34,980 nt of DNA from JBBQWS01 sp038210415 (GCA_038210415.1 JBBQWS010000037.1:1-34980); one strand, 5' to 3'; numbered from the stretch's first letter, positions 15,567 to 23,405 are shown. Program-made: numbers and translations. Notes: generated from the letters alone by a model not told the origin.

Positions 15567-16162
15567 GGGCTCTTCGCGAACATCGAACGGATTGCGGTGG
15601 CGAGACTCCCGTCGCTGCCGTACGGGACGGCGGCAAGCAGGGCGGCTTCGGCCGACGCGCGTCCACTGGTCAACCTGGCTGTCCAGTCACCTGCCCCGAA
15701 CCGAGCCTGCAGGCCGGTGCGCAGGAACTCCTGCCAGCCCTGCGCGTGCTGAACGAACTCGGTCCGCGCGTCGACGAGCGCGCGGTGCCACGGAAGGATC
15801 GAGACCCCGCTGACGGCCACCTCGGCTGTGGCCACGTCGACCGCGCCCTTGACCGAGGCGTCGGTCACCAGGCCCCGCAGGTAGGTCTGGACGCCCGACG
15901 GTGTCCGCTCGAGGAACAGCTGGGGTGACCCGTACTGGATCGCGCCGTTCACCTGGGCGTTGGCGAAGTCGATCGACTGCTGGGCAGTCGCCGCACGGGC
16001 TGCGAGCTGGGCGAACTCCCGCTGCTGCAGCCAGCGGTCCAGGAGCAGCAGCGCGGCGGCGACCAGCAGCAGGGCCGCCAGCACCCGGCGGGGATGACGG
16101 AGCCGGCGACGCGCACGGCGTCGGGTCTCCACCCGTCCGTCGACGATGAGCTCCGCGGTCAT
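15563..16162 (-). CDS. Membrane-anchored protein of unknown function
   Basis: The protein has 199 residues: an Arg-rich cytoplasmic N-terminus (about residues 11-26), one hydrophobic helix at about 27-43 (VLAALLLVAAALLLLD), then an outside domain rich in Ala/Gln helices. I see no family motif; the layout recalls small Mce-associated or sensor-like membrane proteins, but that is only a resemblance. ATG at 16162 has GAGG directly upstream and lies eight bases after the metal transporter stop, so the two form an operon. The stop overlaps the convergent VOC gene. Confidence 0.65.
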   Translation of the reverse strand: MTAELIVDGRVETRRRARRRLRHPRRVLAALLLVAAALLLLDRWLQQREFAQLAARAATAQQSIDFANAQVNGAIQYGSPQLFLERTPSGVQTYLRGLVTDASVKGAVDVATAEVAVSGVSILPWHRALVDARTEFVQHAQGWQEFLRTGLQARFGAGDWTARLTSGRASAEAALLAAVPYGSDGSLATAIRSMFAKSP

Positions 16163-16170
16163 GTCCGTCC

Positions 16171-16890
16171 TCAGATCGTGGTGCCGACGATCCGGCCGAT
16201 TCCGTACGTGATGGCCATAGCCAGGGCACCGCCGACGACGACGCGCACGATCGCCCGCTGGCGTTGGGCTCCGCCCAGCCGGGCGCTCACCGAGCCGGTC
16301 AGGATCAGCGCGACGAGCATGGCCGCGAACGTCACCGGCACGCGGGCCGAGGGCGGCGGGAGCAGGATCGCGACGAGCGGCAGCATCGCGCCGATCGTGA
16401 ACGCGATGAAGGACGAGATCGCCGCGCCCCACGGGTTGACCAGCTCGTGCGGGTTGATGCGCAGCTCGACCTCGGCGTGCGCGTGGAACGCGTTGCCGTC
16501 CTGGCTGAGCTGGACGGCGACCTCGCGAGCGAGCTCCGGCGTCAGACCCTTGCGCTCGTAGATCGTGGCCAGCTCGGCAAGCTCCCCGTCAGGGTCGGTG
16601 GCGAGCTCCTTGCGCTCCTTGTCGAGCAGCGCTCGCTCCGTGTCGCGTTGGGTCGAGACCGAGACGTACTCGCCGACCGCCATCGACATGGCCCCTGCCA
16701 CCAGACCGGCCAGGCCCGCGGTGAGGATGGGCGCTCGCTCGCTGGTCGCCGCGGCCACGCCGAGCACGAGACCGGCAGTGGACACGATGCCGTCGTTGGC
16801 GCCGAGCACTCCGGCCCGCAACTTGTTGGAGCGGGCCGCGTAGCCCTCGGCCTGCCCCTGGTCGTTCGGATGCGCACTGATGTCGCTCAC
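16171..16890 (-). CDS. VIT1/CCC1-family Fe2+/Mn2+ transporter
   Basis: This 239-residue membrane protein resembles the VIT1/CCC1/nodulin-21 family, which exports or compartments ferrous iron and manganese. Helix 1 carries the diagnostic GANDGIVSTAGLVLGVA; helix 2 has GLVAGAMSMAVGEYVSVSTQRDTE. A cytoplasmic Glu-rich helical segment (residues ~85-140) corresponds to the metal-binding domain, followed by three more hydrophobic helices. ATG at 16890. It shares a transcript with the membrane-anchored unknown that follows it. Confidence 0.92.
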   Translation of the reverse strand: MSDISAHPNDQGQAEGYAARSNKLRAGVLGANDGIVSTAGLVLGVAAATSERAPILTAGLAGLVAGAMSMAVGEYVSVSTQRDTERALLDKERKELATDPDGELAELATIYERKGLTPELAREVAVQLSQDGNAFHAHAEVELRINPHELVNPWGAAISSFIAFTIGAMLPLVAILLPPPSARVPVTFAAMLVALILTGSVSARLGGAQRQRAIVRVVVGGALAMAITYGIGRIVGTTI

Positions 16891-16933
16891 GCAGCGACGC
16901 TACTCCGGGCCCGCCTGCGCCGCAGCGCTGAGA

Positions 16934-16976
16934 GCGCCGTCAGACAGATTCAAGGCTCGAGGAACTCAGACGGCGC
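16934..16976 (-). terminator. Hairpin after the sdh operon
   Basis: GCGCCGTC (16934-16941) pairs exactly with GACGGCGC (16969-16976). The last codons and the TGA (16966-16968) of the dehydratase gene lie in the right side of the hairpin. It would end the sdh operon transcript; there is no T tract. Confidence 0.45.
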
Positions 16977-17265
16977 CGTGGGCGGACGCGATTGCCGAGA
17001 TGCGGTGGGCGAGCTCGATGTCGAGCTGGGTGACTCCGTACGCCGAGTGGGTCGACAGCTCGAACCGCAGGGTGCGCCAACGGACGTCGATGTCGGGATG
17101 GTGATCCATCTCCTCCGCGACTTCGGCGACCTCGTCGACGATCCGGATGGCTTCGACGAACGTCGGCGCGGTGACCCGGTGCGACAGGTTGGCAGTGTCG
17201 CCCGTCCAGCCGGGAAGGTCGATCAGCTGGCGCGTGATCTCTGCCGCGTCCAGGAGCCGACTCAC
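16966..17265 (-). CDS. Pterin-4a-carbinolamine dehydratase
   Basis: This 99-residue cytoplasmic enzyme of the PCD/DCoH family dehydrates 4a-hydroxytetrahydrobiopterin. The signature is complete: EEMDHHPDIDVRW with the catalytic histidine pair, then RFELSTHSAYGVTQLDIELAHRI. No pterin-dependent hydroxylase is in the window, so a moonlighting or molybdopterin-related role is possible. The GTG at 17265 overlaps the sdhB TGA by four bases (GTGA), so it is the last gene of the succinate dehydrogenase operon, an unusual companion. A hairpin follows at its stop codon. Confidence 0.9.
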   Translation of the reverse strand: MSRLLDAAEITRQLIDLPGWTGDTANLSHRVTAPTFVEAIRIVDEVAEVAEEMDHHPDIDVRWRTLRFELSTHSAYGVTQLDIELAHRISAIASAHGAV

Positions 17266-18035
17266 CGCGCGTCGCCCACGTCGCTGCCGCGGCGACGCCG
17301 GATGGCGCTGCCGAGCCAACGCAGCGGGTCGTACTTCACGTCGACGACGCGTTCCTTCATCGGGATGATGGCGTTGTCGGTGATCTTGATGTGCTCAGGG
17401 CAGACCTCGGTGCAGCACTTGGTGATGTTGCAGTACCCGAGGCCGTGCTCCTCCTGGGCGGCGTGCTTGCGGTCCAGCGTGTCGAGTGGGTGCATGTCGA
17501 GCTCGGCGAGCCGGATGAAGAAGCGCGGCCCGGCGAAGGCCGGCTTGTTGTCGTCGTGGTCGCGGATCACGTGGCAGGTGTCCTGGCACAGGAAGCACTC
17601 GATGCACTTGCGGAACTCCTGGCTGCGCTCGACGTCGATCTGCTGCATCCGGTAGTCCCCCGGCTCGAGATCGGCGGGTGGCGCGAACGACGGGACCTGG
17701 CGGGCCTTCGCGTAGTTGAAGGACACGTCGGTCACGAGGTCACGAATCACCGGGAAGGCCCGCAGCGGCGTGACCGTCACCGTCTCGTCGGCCTCGAACG
17801 TACTCATGCGGGTCATGCAGAGCAGCCGCGGTCGGCCGTTGATCTCGGCGCTGCAGGAGCCGCACTTGCCGGCCTTGCAGTTCCAGCGGACCGCGAGGTC
17901 GGAGGCCTGCGTCGCCTGCAGCCGGTGGATGACGTCGAGCACGACCTCGCCCTCGTTCACCTCGACGGTGAAGTCGCGCAGCTCACCGTCGGTCTCGTCG
18001 CCCCGCCACACCCGGAACTTCGCGTCGTACGCCAT
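17262..18035 (-). CDS. sdhB: Succinate dehydrogenase iron-sulfur subunit
   Basis: The protein has 257 residues. The N-terminal ferredoxin domain binds the [2Fe-2S] cluster through CKAGKCGSC and a later Cys in RLLC; the C-terminal domain carries CIECFLC, C in CHV, and CTEVCPEH for the 4Fe and 3Fe clusters. It passes electrons from SdhA to the membrane subunit at the inner face of the membrane. The ATG at 18035 overlaps the sdhA stop (ATGA), and the gene's own stop overlaps the dehydratase start. Fumarate reductase is the alternative assignment, but the C-A-B order matches mycobacterial Sdh1. Confidence 0.95.
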   Translation of the reverse strand: MAYDAKFRVWRGDETDGELRDFTVEVNEGEVVLDVIHRLQATQASDLAVRWNCKAGKCGSCSAEINGRPRLLCMTRMSTFEADETVTVTPLRAFPVIRDLVTDVSFNYAKARQVPSFAPPADLEPGDYRMQQIDVERSQEFRKCIECFLCQDTCHVIRDHDDNKPAFAGPRFFIRLAELDMHPLDTLDRKHAAQEEHGLGYCNITKCCTEVCPEHIKITDNAIIPMKERVVDVKYDPLRWLGSAIRRRRGSDVGDAR

Positions 18036-19951
18036 CAGCCCGTTCCCTCCGGATGTTCGGCCCACTCGACCAGCTCGTCGGTGGTGAAGTACTTGCCCAG
18101 CTCGGCCAGCTCGAACAGGCCCAGCAGCTCGATCGGCATCTCCGGGATCGGCTGTCGCCCGACGCGTACGTCCGTCCCGTCGAGCGAGCAGATCAGGTTG
18201 ACCATGCGCCAGTCGTGGTTCATCGCGGGGAAGTCGTCGCGGGTGTGCCCGCCTCGCGACTCCTCGCGCTCGAGGGCGGCCCGCGCGATGCACTCCGAGA
18301 CGATCAGCATGTTCTGCAGGTCCAGCGCCAGGTGCCAGCCGGGGTTGAACTGACGATGGCCCTCGACCGCGACGTCTGACGCCCGCCGTTTCAGGTCGGC
18401 GAGCCGGTCCAGCGCAGCCGCGACCTCTTCGGACCGGCGGATGATCCCCACCAGGTCGTTCATCGTCTGCTGCAGCTCCAGGTGGAGCGTGTACGGGTTC
18501 TCGCCGTCCTCGGTGCGGAACGGTGCCAGGGCCCTCGCCGCTGCCGCCTGGACGTCGTCGTCGGCGATGCTGGGCCGGTCGTCGCCCAGTCCGTCGACGT
18601 ACTCGGCGGCGCCCAGCCCGGCCCGGCGGCCGAAGACGAGCAGGTCCGACAGCGAGTTGCCGCCCAGCCGGTTCGACCCGTGCATCCCGCCCGAGGCCTC
18701 GCCGGCGGAGAACAGCCCGCGCACCCGTGGCGTGGCACCGGTGTCGGGATCGACCTCGATTCCGCCCATGACGTAGTGACAGGTGGGCCCGACCTCCATC
18801 GCCTCGGCGGTGATGTCGACGTCAGCGAGCTCCTTGAACTGGTGGTACATCGACGGGAGCTTCTTGCGGATCACCTCGGCGGGCAGCCGCTTCGACACGT
18901 CGAGGAAGACGCCCCCGTGCGGCGAACCGCGGCCGGCCTTGACCTCGGAGTTGATGGCGCGAGCCACCTCGTCGCGAGGGAGCAGCTCGGGCGGACGGCG
19001 GTTCTCCTCCGGGTCGCCGTACCAGCGGTCGCCCTCCTCCTCGGTGGTCGCGTACTTCTCGCGGAACACCTCGGGGATGTAGTCGAACATGAACCGGCGG
19101 CCCTCGGAGTTGGTGAGGATCCCGCCGTCGCCCCGCACCGACTCGGTGACCAGGATGCCCTTGACGCTGGGCGGCCACACCATCCCGGTCGGGTGGAACT
19201 GGACGAACTCCATGTTCACCAACGTGCCGCCTGCCCGCATCGTCAGGGCCTGGCCGTCGCCGGTGTACTCCCACGAGTTGCTGGTGACCTTGAACGACTT
19301 CCCGATCCCACCCGTCGCGACGACGATCGCGGGGGCGTCGAACACGACGAACCGCCCGGACTCGCGCCAGTACCCGAATGCGCCAGCGACGGCACCGGTG
19401 CCTGGCTCACCGTCGAGCAGCAGGTCCGTGATCGTGAGCTCCGCGAACACCTTGAGCCTGGCCTCGGCGTCGCCGAACTCGCGCTCGTCCTCCTGCTGCA
19501 GGGCCACGATCCGCTGCTGAAGGGTGCGGATCAGCTCAAGCCCGGTGCGGTCGCCGACGTGCGCCAGCCTGGGGTACTCGTGCCCGCCGAAGTTCCGCTG
19601 GCTGATCCGGCCGTCGGGCGTGCGGTCGAAGAGAGCGCCCCACGCCTCGAGCTCCCAGACCCGTTGTGGAGCCTCCTTCGCGTGCAGCTCGGCCATGCGC
19701 CAGTGGTTCATGAACTTGCCGCCCCGCATCGTGTCGCGGAAGTGCACCCGCCAGTTGTCGCGGCTGTTCACGTTGCCCATCGACGCGGCGATGCCGCCCT
19801 CGGCCATCACCGTGTGCGCCTTGCCGAACAACGACTTGCAGATCACCGCGGTGCGCTTGCCCTGAGCCCTCGCCTCGATAGCGGCGCGCAGGCCGGCGCC
19901 ACCGGCCCCGATCACGACGACGTCGTACGAGTGCCGCTCAACTTCGGTCAT
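18035..19951 (-). CDS. sdhA: Succinate dehydrogenase flavoprotein subunit
   Basis: This 638-residue catalytic subunit oxidises succinate to fumarate. It has the FAD dinucleotide motif VVVIGAGGAGLRAAIEA at the start, the covalent-flavin region KAHTVMAEGGIAAS, the substrate/active-site segment QFHPTGMVWP, the HGSNRLGGNSLSDLLVFGRRAG motif and a C-terminal helical domain ending in EYxx-type GKYF. ATG at 19951 has AGGAG about 10 bases upstream. It is preceded by sdhC (13 bp) and overlaps sdhB by four bases. Confidence 0.95.
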   Translation of the reverse strand: MTEVERHSYDVVVIGAGGAGLRAAIEARAQGKRTAVICKSLFGKAHTVMAEGGIAASMGNVNSRDNWRVHFRDTMRGGKFMNHWRMAELHAKEAPQRVWELEAWGALFDRTPDGRISQRNFGGHEYPRLAHVGDRTGLELIRTLQQRIVALQQEDEREFGDAEARLKVFAELTITDLLLDGEPGTGAVAGAFGYWRESGRFVVFDAPAIVVATGGIGKSFKVTSNSWEYTGDGQALTMRAGGTLVNMEFVQFHPTGMVWPPSVKGILVTESVRGDGGILTNSEGRRFMFDYIPEVFREKYATTEEEGDRWYGDPEENRRPPELLPRDEVARAINSEVKAGRGSPHGGVFLDVSKRLPAEVIRKKLPSMYHQFKELADVDITAEAMEVGPTCHYVMGGIEVDPDTGATPRVRGLFSAGEASGGMHGSNRLGGNSLSDLLVFGRRAGLGAAEYVDGLGDDRPSIADDDVQAAAARALAPFRTEDGENPYTLHLELQQTMNDLVGIIRRSEEVAAALDRLADLKRRASDVAVEGHRQFNPGWHLALDLQNMLIVSECIARAALEREESRGGHTRDDFPAMNHDWRMVNLICSLDGTDVRVGRQPIPEMPIELLGLFELAELGKYFTTDELVEWAEHPEGTG

Positions 19952-19964
19952 GTACGCGGTGCTC

Positions 19965-20771
19965 CTAGAAGAAGGTGATGTCGGTGATCGCGCCACTGGC
20001 CAGGCTGCGTACGTACAGGTCGGCGAGCGCAACCCCGAACAACGACAGCCAGGCGAACATGGGGTGCCGCGTGTTCAGGCGTGACACGAACGTCCAGGCG
20101 CGGTATCGCACCGGGTGCTTCGAGAAGTGCTTCAGGCGTCCGCCGATGGTGTGCCGGCACGAGTGGCACGACAGGGAGTACAGCCACAGCAGGGCCGCGT
20201 TGGTGAGCAGGACGATCGTGCCAACGCCCATGTGCCCCCACTGGCCCTGCGGGTTGCGGAAGCCGAGGAACGCGTCGTAGGTGAGGACGCAGTTGAAGAG
20301 CAGGCCCGCGTAGAAGAACCAGCGGTGGGCGTTCTGCAGCAGCAGCGGCAGCCGGGTCTCGCCGCTGTAGCCGCGGTGCGGCTCGGCAACGGCGCAGGCC
20401 GGCGGCGACATCCAGAACGACCGGTAGTACGCCTTGCGGTAGTAGTAGCAGGTCATCCGGAACCCGAGCGGGAACACCAGGATCAGCAGCGCCGGCGACA
20501 GGTGCCACCAACCGCCGATCAGCCGCCCGAAGTCGTCCGACCCCGGTGCGCAGTTCTGCGACACGCAGGGCGAGTAGAAGGGCGAGAGGTAAGGGGAGGC
20601 GTAGTAGTACGCGTTCTCGAAAGCCCGCCAGGTCGCGTAGACGACGAAAGACAGCAGCACCACGACAGTGATCGCCGGCTGTAGCCACCATCGGTCAGTG
20701 CGCAGCGTCCGCAACGAGATGCGCGCCCGCCCGGCAGCGTTGACCCCGCGGTCCAGTGTGCTGTTCGCCAT
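19965..20771 (-). CDS. sdhC: Succinate dehydrogenase membrane subunit, Sdh1-like
   Basis: This 268-residue membrane anchor has about five hydrophobic helices (around 32-50, 90-108, 150-168, 182-200 and 238-256). Length, gene order and content match the single large membrane subunit of mycobacterial-type Sdh1 rather than the two small SdhC/SdhD subunits. Histidines in or next to helices (H90, H149) are candidate heme or quinone-site residues. The motif C202-H203-S-C205-R-H207 follows the fourth helix, and C69 and C74 lie in the first outside loop; see findings. ATG at 20771 has GAAGGAC upstream; an ATG at 20807 would add 12 residues. Confidence 0.85.
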   Translation of the reverse strand: MANSTLDRGVNAAGRARISLRTLRTDRWWLQPAITVVVLLSFVVYATWRAFENAYYYASPYLSPFYSPCVSQNCAPGSDDFGRLIGGWWHLSPALLILVFPLGFRMTCYYYRKAYYRSFWMSPPACAVAEPHRGYSGETRLPLLLQNAHRWFFYAGLLFNCVLTYDAFLGFRNPQGQWGHMGVGTIVLLTNAALLWLYSLSCHSCRHTIGGRLKHFSKHPVRYRAWTFVSRLNTRHPMFAWLSLFGVALADLYVRSLASGAITDITFF

Positions 20772-20821
20772 CCAGATGTCCTTCGGGTCGGGGGGCGTGC
20801 TGCGCATCGACTGCCGGACGG

Positions 20822-21085
20822 CTAGTGGCGACCGACGCCCTCGTCTGCGGCGTCGGCCCAGAACTCCGGAGGGTAGTCGCCGTCCGGGATGTGGATCGGT
20901 TGCACCGCGGTGGGAGTCGGCGCGTCGCCCGCCACGGCGCCGACGTCCTCGGCGATCCGTGCGACGTCGACCGCCAACCGTCGGACCTCCATCGTGTCCC
21001 CTGCCGAGGCGCTCAGCCGTTCCACTGCTCGGCTGAGCTCGACTACGGCGCTGCGCACAGCGATGAGGTCAGGCAGTTCGGCCAT
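20822..21085 (-). CDS. Small acidic protein heading the sdh operon
   Basis: The 87-residue protein has an N-terminal helical half (ELPDLIAVRSAVVELSRAVERL) and a C-terminal tail with PTAVQPIHIPDGDYPPEFWADAADEG. No catalytic motif. A small conserved protein precedes sdhC in mycobacterial Sdh1 loci too, so it may be an assembly or accessory factor; this is inference. ATG at 21085 has a strong AAGGAG ribosome site. The next gene, sdhC, starts 50 bp downstream. Confidence 0.7.
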   Translation of the reverse strand: MAELPDLIAVRSAVVELSRAVERLSASAGDTMEVRRLAVDVARIAEDVGAVAGDAPTPTAVQPIHIPDGDYPPEFWADAADEGVGRH

Positions 21086-21162
21086 CGAGATCTCCTTGCG
21101 GCATGGCTTCAGGACCAGCGGTGGTCATTACTTTTCGCAGTCTGGTCGCCCGACGTCGTCCA

Positions 21163-21176
21163 GCCAAGGACTTGGC
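21163..21176. promoter_or_regulatory. Palindrome in the sdh / sigma divergent region
   Basis: GCCAAG (21163-21168) and CTTGGC (21171-21176) are exact reverse complements separated by GA. It sits between the start of the sdh operon (minus) and the ECF sigma gene (plus), where an operator would be expected. Confidence 0.3.
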
Positions 21177-21200
21177 CGAAGATTCTTCCGGCGCGGCGGT

Positions 21201-21225
21201 GAACCTCGGCGGGCTGGCGTACGTT
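21201..21225 (+). promoter_or_regulatory. ECF-sigma-type promoter of the sigma gene
   Basis: GAAC at 21201-21204 and CGTT at 21222-21225 with a 17-base spacer match the common ECF promoter form (GGAAC-N16/17-CGTT, here with TGAACC). The predicted transcript would start at about 21231-21233, at or next to the ATG at 21234, so the sigma mRNA would be leaderless. It suggests autoregulation. Confidence 0.5.
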
Positions 21226-21233
21226 GCCCGAGC

Positions 21234-21797
21234 ATGGGCTCCCTTCCGGCTGCTGACGAGCAGCTCGTGCGCGAGCTCTACGCCACCCATGCCCGACCCC
21301 TGCTCGGGTACGTCCGCGGGCTCACGGGCGGCGACACCGGTCGGGCGGAGGACGTCGTGCAGGAGGCGCTGCTGCGGGCTTGGCAGCACCCCGAGGCCTT
21401 CTCGACCGACCGCCGGGGCCGGACGTCCATCCGGGCGTGGCTGTTCACGGTGGCGCGCAACCTGGTGATCGACGGCGAACGGGCCCGCCGGGCGCGCCCC
21501 CTGGAGGTTCGCGGGTCGACCGGAGCGGACGGGTCCGGCCCCGACCTCGTCGATGTCGCGGGCGCCGTCGACGACGTACGGCTCGACCAGGTGCTCCTCG
21601 CGTGGGAGATGGCCGAGACGCTCGACGCGCTCACACCCGACCACCGCTCGGTGATCATCGAGCTCTACTACCGTGACCAGTCCGTCGAGGCGGCGGCCCG
21701 CACCCTGGGCATCCCGCAAGGGACGGTCAAGTCGCGGGCGTACTACGCGCTGCGCGCTCTGAGGGCTGCCTGCGAGGAGAAGGGGATGACCCCGTGA
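21234..21797 (+). CDS. ECF (extracytoplasmic function) RNA polymerase sigma factor
   Basis: The 187-residue sigma factor contains only regions 2 and 4. Region 2 shows LVRELYATHARPLLGYVRGL and AEDVVQEALLRAWQHPEAF; WLFTVARNLVIDGERARRAR follows; region 4 is LTPDHRSVIIELYYRDQSVEAAARTLGIPQGTVKSRAYYALRALR with its helix-turn-helix. It should direct RNA polymerase to promoters of the type seen just upstream. Looks like the group of mycobacterial SigK/SigL-like factors paired with a ZAS-type anti-sigma. The next gene overlaps it by GTGA, so both are translated together. Stimulus unknown. Confidence 0.92.
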   Translation: MGSLPAADEQLVRELYATHARPLLGYVRGLTGGDTGRAEDVVQEALLRAWQHPEAFSTDRRGRTSIRAWLFTVARNLVIDGERARRARPLEVRGSTGADGSGPDLVDVAGAVDDVRLDQVLLAWEMAETLDALTPDHRSVIIELYYRDQSVEAAARTLGIPQGTVKSRAYYALRALRAACEEKGMTP

Positions 21798-22444
21798 ACT
21801 GCCAGCAGGTCCAGGAAGAGCTCGCGGTCGCACTGCTCACCCGGCAGCCGGCAGACCCAGCCGCGGCCGAGCACGTCGCGGGCTGCGCCGCCTGCTCGGC
21901 CGAGGCCGCCGAGCTCGCCCCGATGGAGCAGCTGCTGTCGATCGGGGAACTGCCGTCGGCGCTCGAGACGGACCTGCCGAGCCCGGCGGCGCTGCACCGG
22001 TTGCTCGAGGAGGCGGCGCGCAGGCGGAGGTGGCGTACGGGCCGCTGGCTCGTCGCTGTAGCCGCTGCGCTGGTACTCGCCGTACCGATCGGCCTCGTGA
22101 TCGCCCGCCAGGCCGCTGCGCCCGAGCAGGTGGTCGCTGGACCGACGAGCATCCAGCGCACCGCGACCGACTCGGCGACAGGGGTGTCCGCGCAGGTGAA
22201 GCTCTGGCGCGAGGGGTCGGGCAGCGGACTCACCGTGTCGATCAGCGGCGTCAAGCCTGGCACCAAGTGCACGGTCGACCTGGTGAAGCTCGACGGCAGC
22301 CGGGTGACCGCGGCGACCTGGTGGGCGACGTACGCCGGAACGGCGTCGGTCGGCGGCAGCGTCGGGGCACCCATGAGCGACATCGTGCGGTTGGAGATCG
22401 TCGACGGCTCCGGCAGGCTCCTGGTCCCTATCCCGCTCGGTTGA
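21794..22444 (+). CDS. Zinc-binding membrane anti-sigma factor
   Basis: The protein has 216 residues. The cytoplasmic N-terminal anti-sigma domain carries the ZAS signature H27-x3-C31-x2-C34 with C3 as the probable fourth ligand. One membrane helix lies at about 84-105 after an Arg-rich stretch. The outside domain of about 110 residues is beta-rich (RskA C-terminal-like), with a single Cys in TKCTVD. It should hold the upstream sigma factor until a signal at the cell surface triggers release, by proteolysis in known relatives. GTG at 21794 overlaps the sigma stop by four bases. Confidence 0.9.
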   Translation: MNCQQVQEELAVALLTRQPADPAAAEHVAGCAACSAEAAELAPMEQLLSIGELPSALETDLPSPAALHRLLEEAARRRRWRTGRWLVAVAAALVLAVPIGLVIARQAAAPEQVVAGPTSIQRTATDSATGVSAQVKLWREGSGSGLTVSISGVKPGTKCTVDLVKLDGSRVTAATWWATYAGTASVGGSVGAPMSDIVRLEIVDGSGRLLVPIPLG

Positions 22445-22522
22445 ACCGTGCGCGCTGCACGTCCGTTCATCTGGGGAAAGGCGCCCCCAGGGCGGACCCG
22501 TGCAGCCACGACAGGAGCGACG

Positions 22523-22963
22523 ATGGATGTTGACCAGGCAGTGACTCGGCGAACCGCGCTGGTCGGCGGGATCGCCGTCGTCGGCGCCGCCACCGCCCTC
22601 GCTAGTTGCGCTTCGTCCTCCTCGGGGGGCTCACCCCCAGCGTCCACAGCTCCCGCGGGCTCCGGGGCGGGACCAGCCGCCCTGGCCAAGCTCGCCGATG
22701 TGCCGGTCGGTGGTTCGGTCGCGGCGACGGGCCCCGACGGGCCGATCGTCCTGGCTCAGCCGACGGCGGGAGACGTCGTGGCGTTCACGGCGATCTGCAC
22801 GCACATGGGCTGCACGGTGAAGGCCGCGGGCAAGGAGCTCGACTGCCCCTGTCACGGCTCGAAGTACGACGCGTTCACCGGCACGGTGATCAACGGACCG
22901 GCGCCGAAGCCGCTCGCGGCCGTCCCGGTCAGGGTCTCGGGTACGGACGTCGTCTTGGCGTGA
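22523..22963 (+). CDS. Rieske [2Fe-2S] lipoprotein, Tat-exported
   Basis: The 146-residue protein begins with a twin-arginine signal (R9-R10 before a hydrophobic stretch) ending in a lipobox LASC, lipid Cys at 29. A Ser/Pro/Gly linker follows, then a Rieske domain: C92-T-H94 and C108-P-C-H111 bind the cluster, with C97 and C110 forming the expected disulfide. The protein would be an electron carrier or redox sensor on the outer face of the membrane. It lacks the transmembrane anchor of QcrA. ATG at 22523 follows AGGAG. It lies 78 bp after the anti-sigma gene in the same direction and may be a target or part of the same regulatory unit. Confidence 0.9.
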   Translation: MDVDQAVTRRTALVGGIAVVGAATALASCASSSSGGSPPASTAPAGSGAGPAALAKLADVPVGGSVAATGPDGPIVLAQPTAGDVVAFTAICTHMGCTVKAAGKELDCPCHGSKYDAFTGTVINGPAPKPLAAVPVRVSGTDVVLA

Positions 22964-22976
22964 ACGCTGTGGCCGG

Positions 22977-23405
22977 ATGGCACAGTGGCTCTTCGTGAAC
23001 CACCCTGCGGAACTGGTCGTGGCCGCCGCGATCGTGCGCGATGGCCTCCTGCTGGCCGCGCGGCGCACCCAGCCGCCGCACCTGGCCGGCGGCTGGGAGC
23101 TCCCTGGCGGCAAGGTCGAGCCCGGCGAGTCCGACGAGGCAGCCCTGCTGCGGGAGATCCGCGAGGAGCTCGGCGTCGACGTCCGCCTGGTGCGGCGGGT
23201 CGGAGCGGACTGGCCGCTCGGCCGATACGTCCTGCGGGTCTGGCTCGCCGAGGTCGTCGGCGCCGGCGAGCCGGCGGCGCTCGAGCAGCACGACGCCCTC
23301 CAGTGGGTTCCCTTCGACGGGGTGTCCGGGGTTGCCTGGTTGCCGGGCGACCTCGCGCCCGCGCGGGCCGCCGCCGAGCTCGCTGGGAGGGCCGCCGGCG
23401 GCTAG
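22977..23405 (+). CDS. Nudix hydrolase, MutT-like
   Basis: The 142-residue enzyme has a perfect Nudix box G45-x5-E51-x7-R59E60-I-x-E63E64-x-G66-V, within GGKVEPGESDEAALLREIREELG, and the AGGWELPGGK lead-in seen in 8-oxo-dGTP or NADH-type MutT enzymes. It probably hydrolyses an oxidised or damaged nucleotide. ATG at 22977 is used; a GTG at 22995 would remove six residues, and neither has a clear ribosome site. It starts 13 bp after the Rieske gene and may share its transcript. Confidence 0.88.
   Translation: MAQWLFVNHPAELVVAAAIVRDGLLLAARRTQPPHLAGGWELPGGKVEPGESDEAALLREIREELGVDVRLVRRVGADWPLGRYVLRVWLAEVVGAGEPAALEQHDALQWVPFDGVSGVAWLPGDLAPARAAAELAGRAAGG

Noticed and set aside
22964..22990. tRNA-like GGATGGCACAGTGG stretch
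   Set aside because: No cloverleaf, anticodon arm or T-loop follows; it is the start of the Nudix gene.
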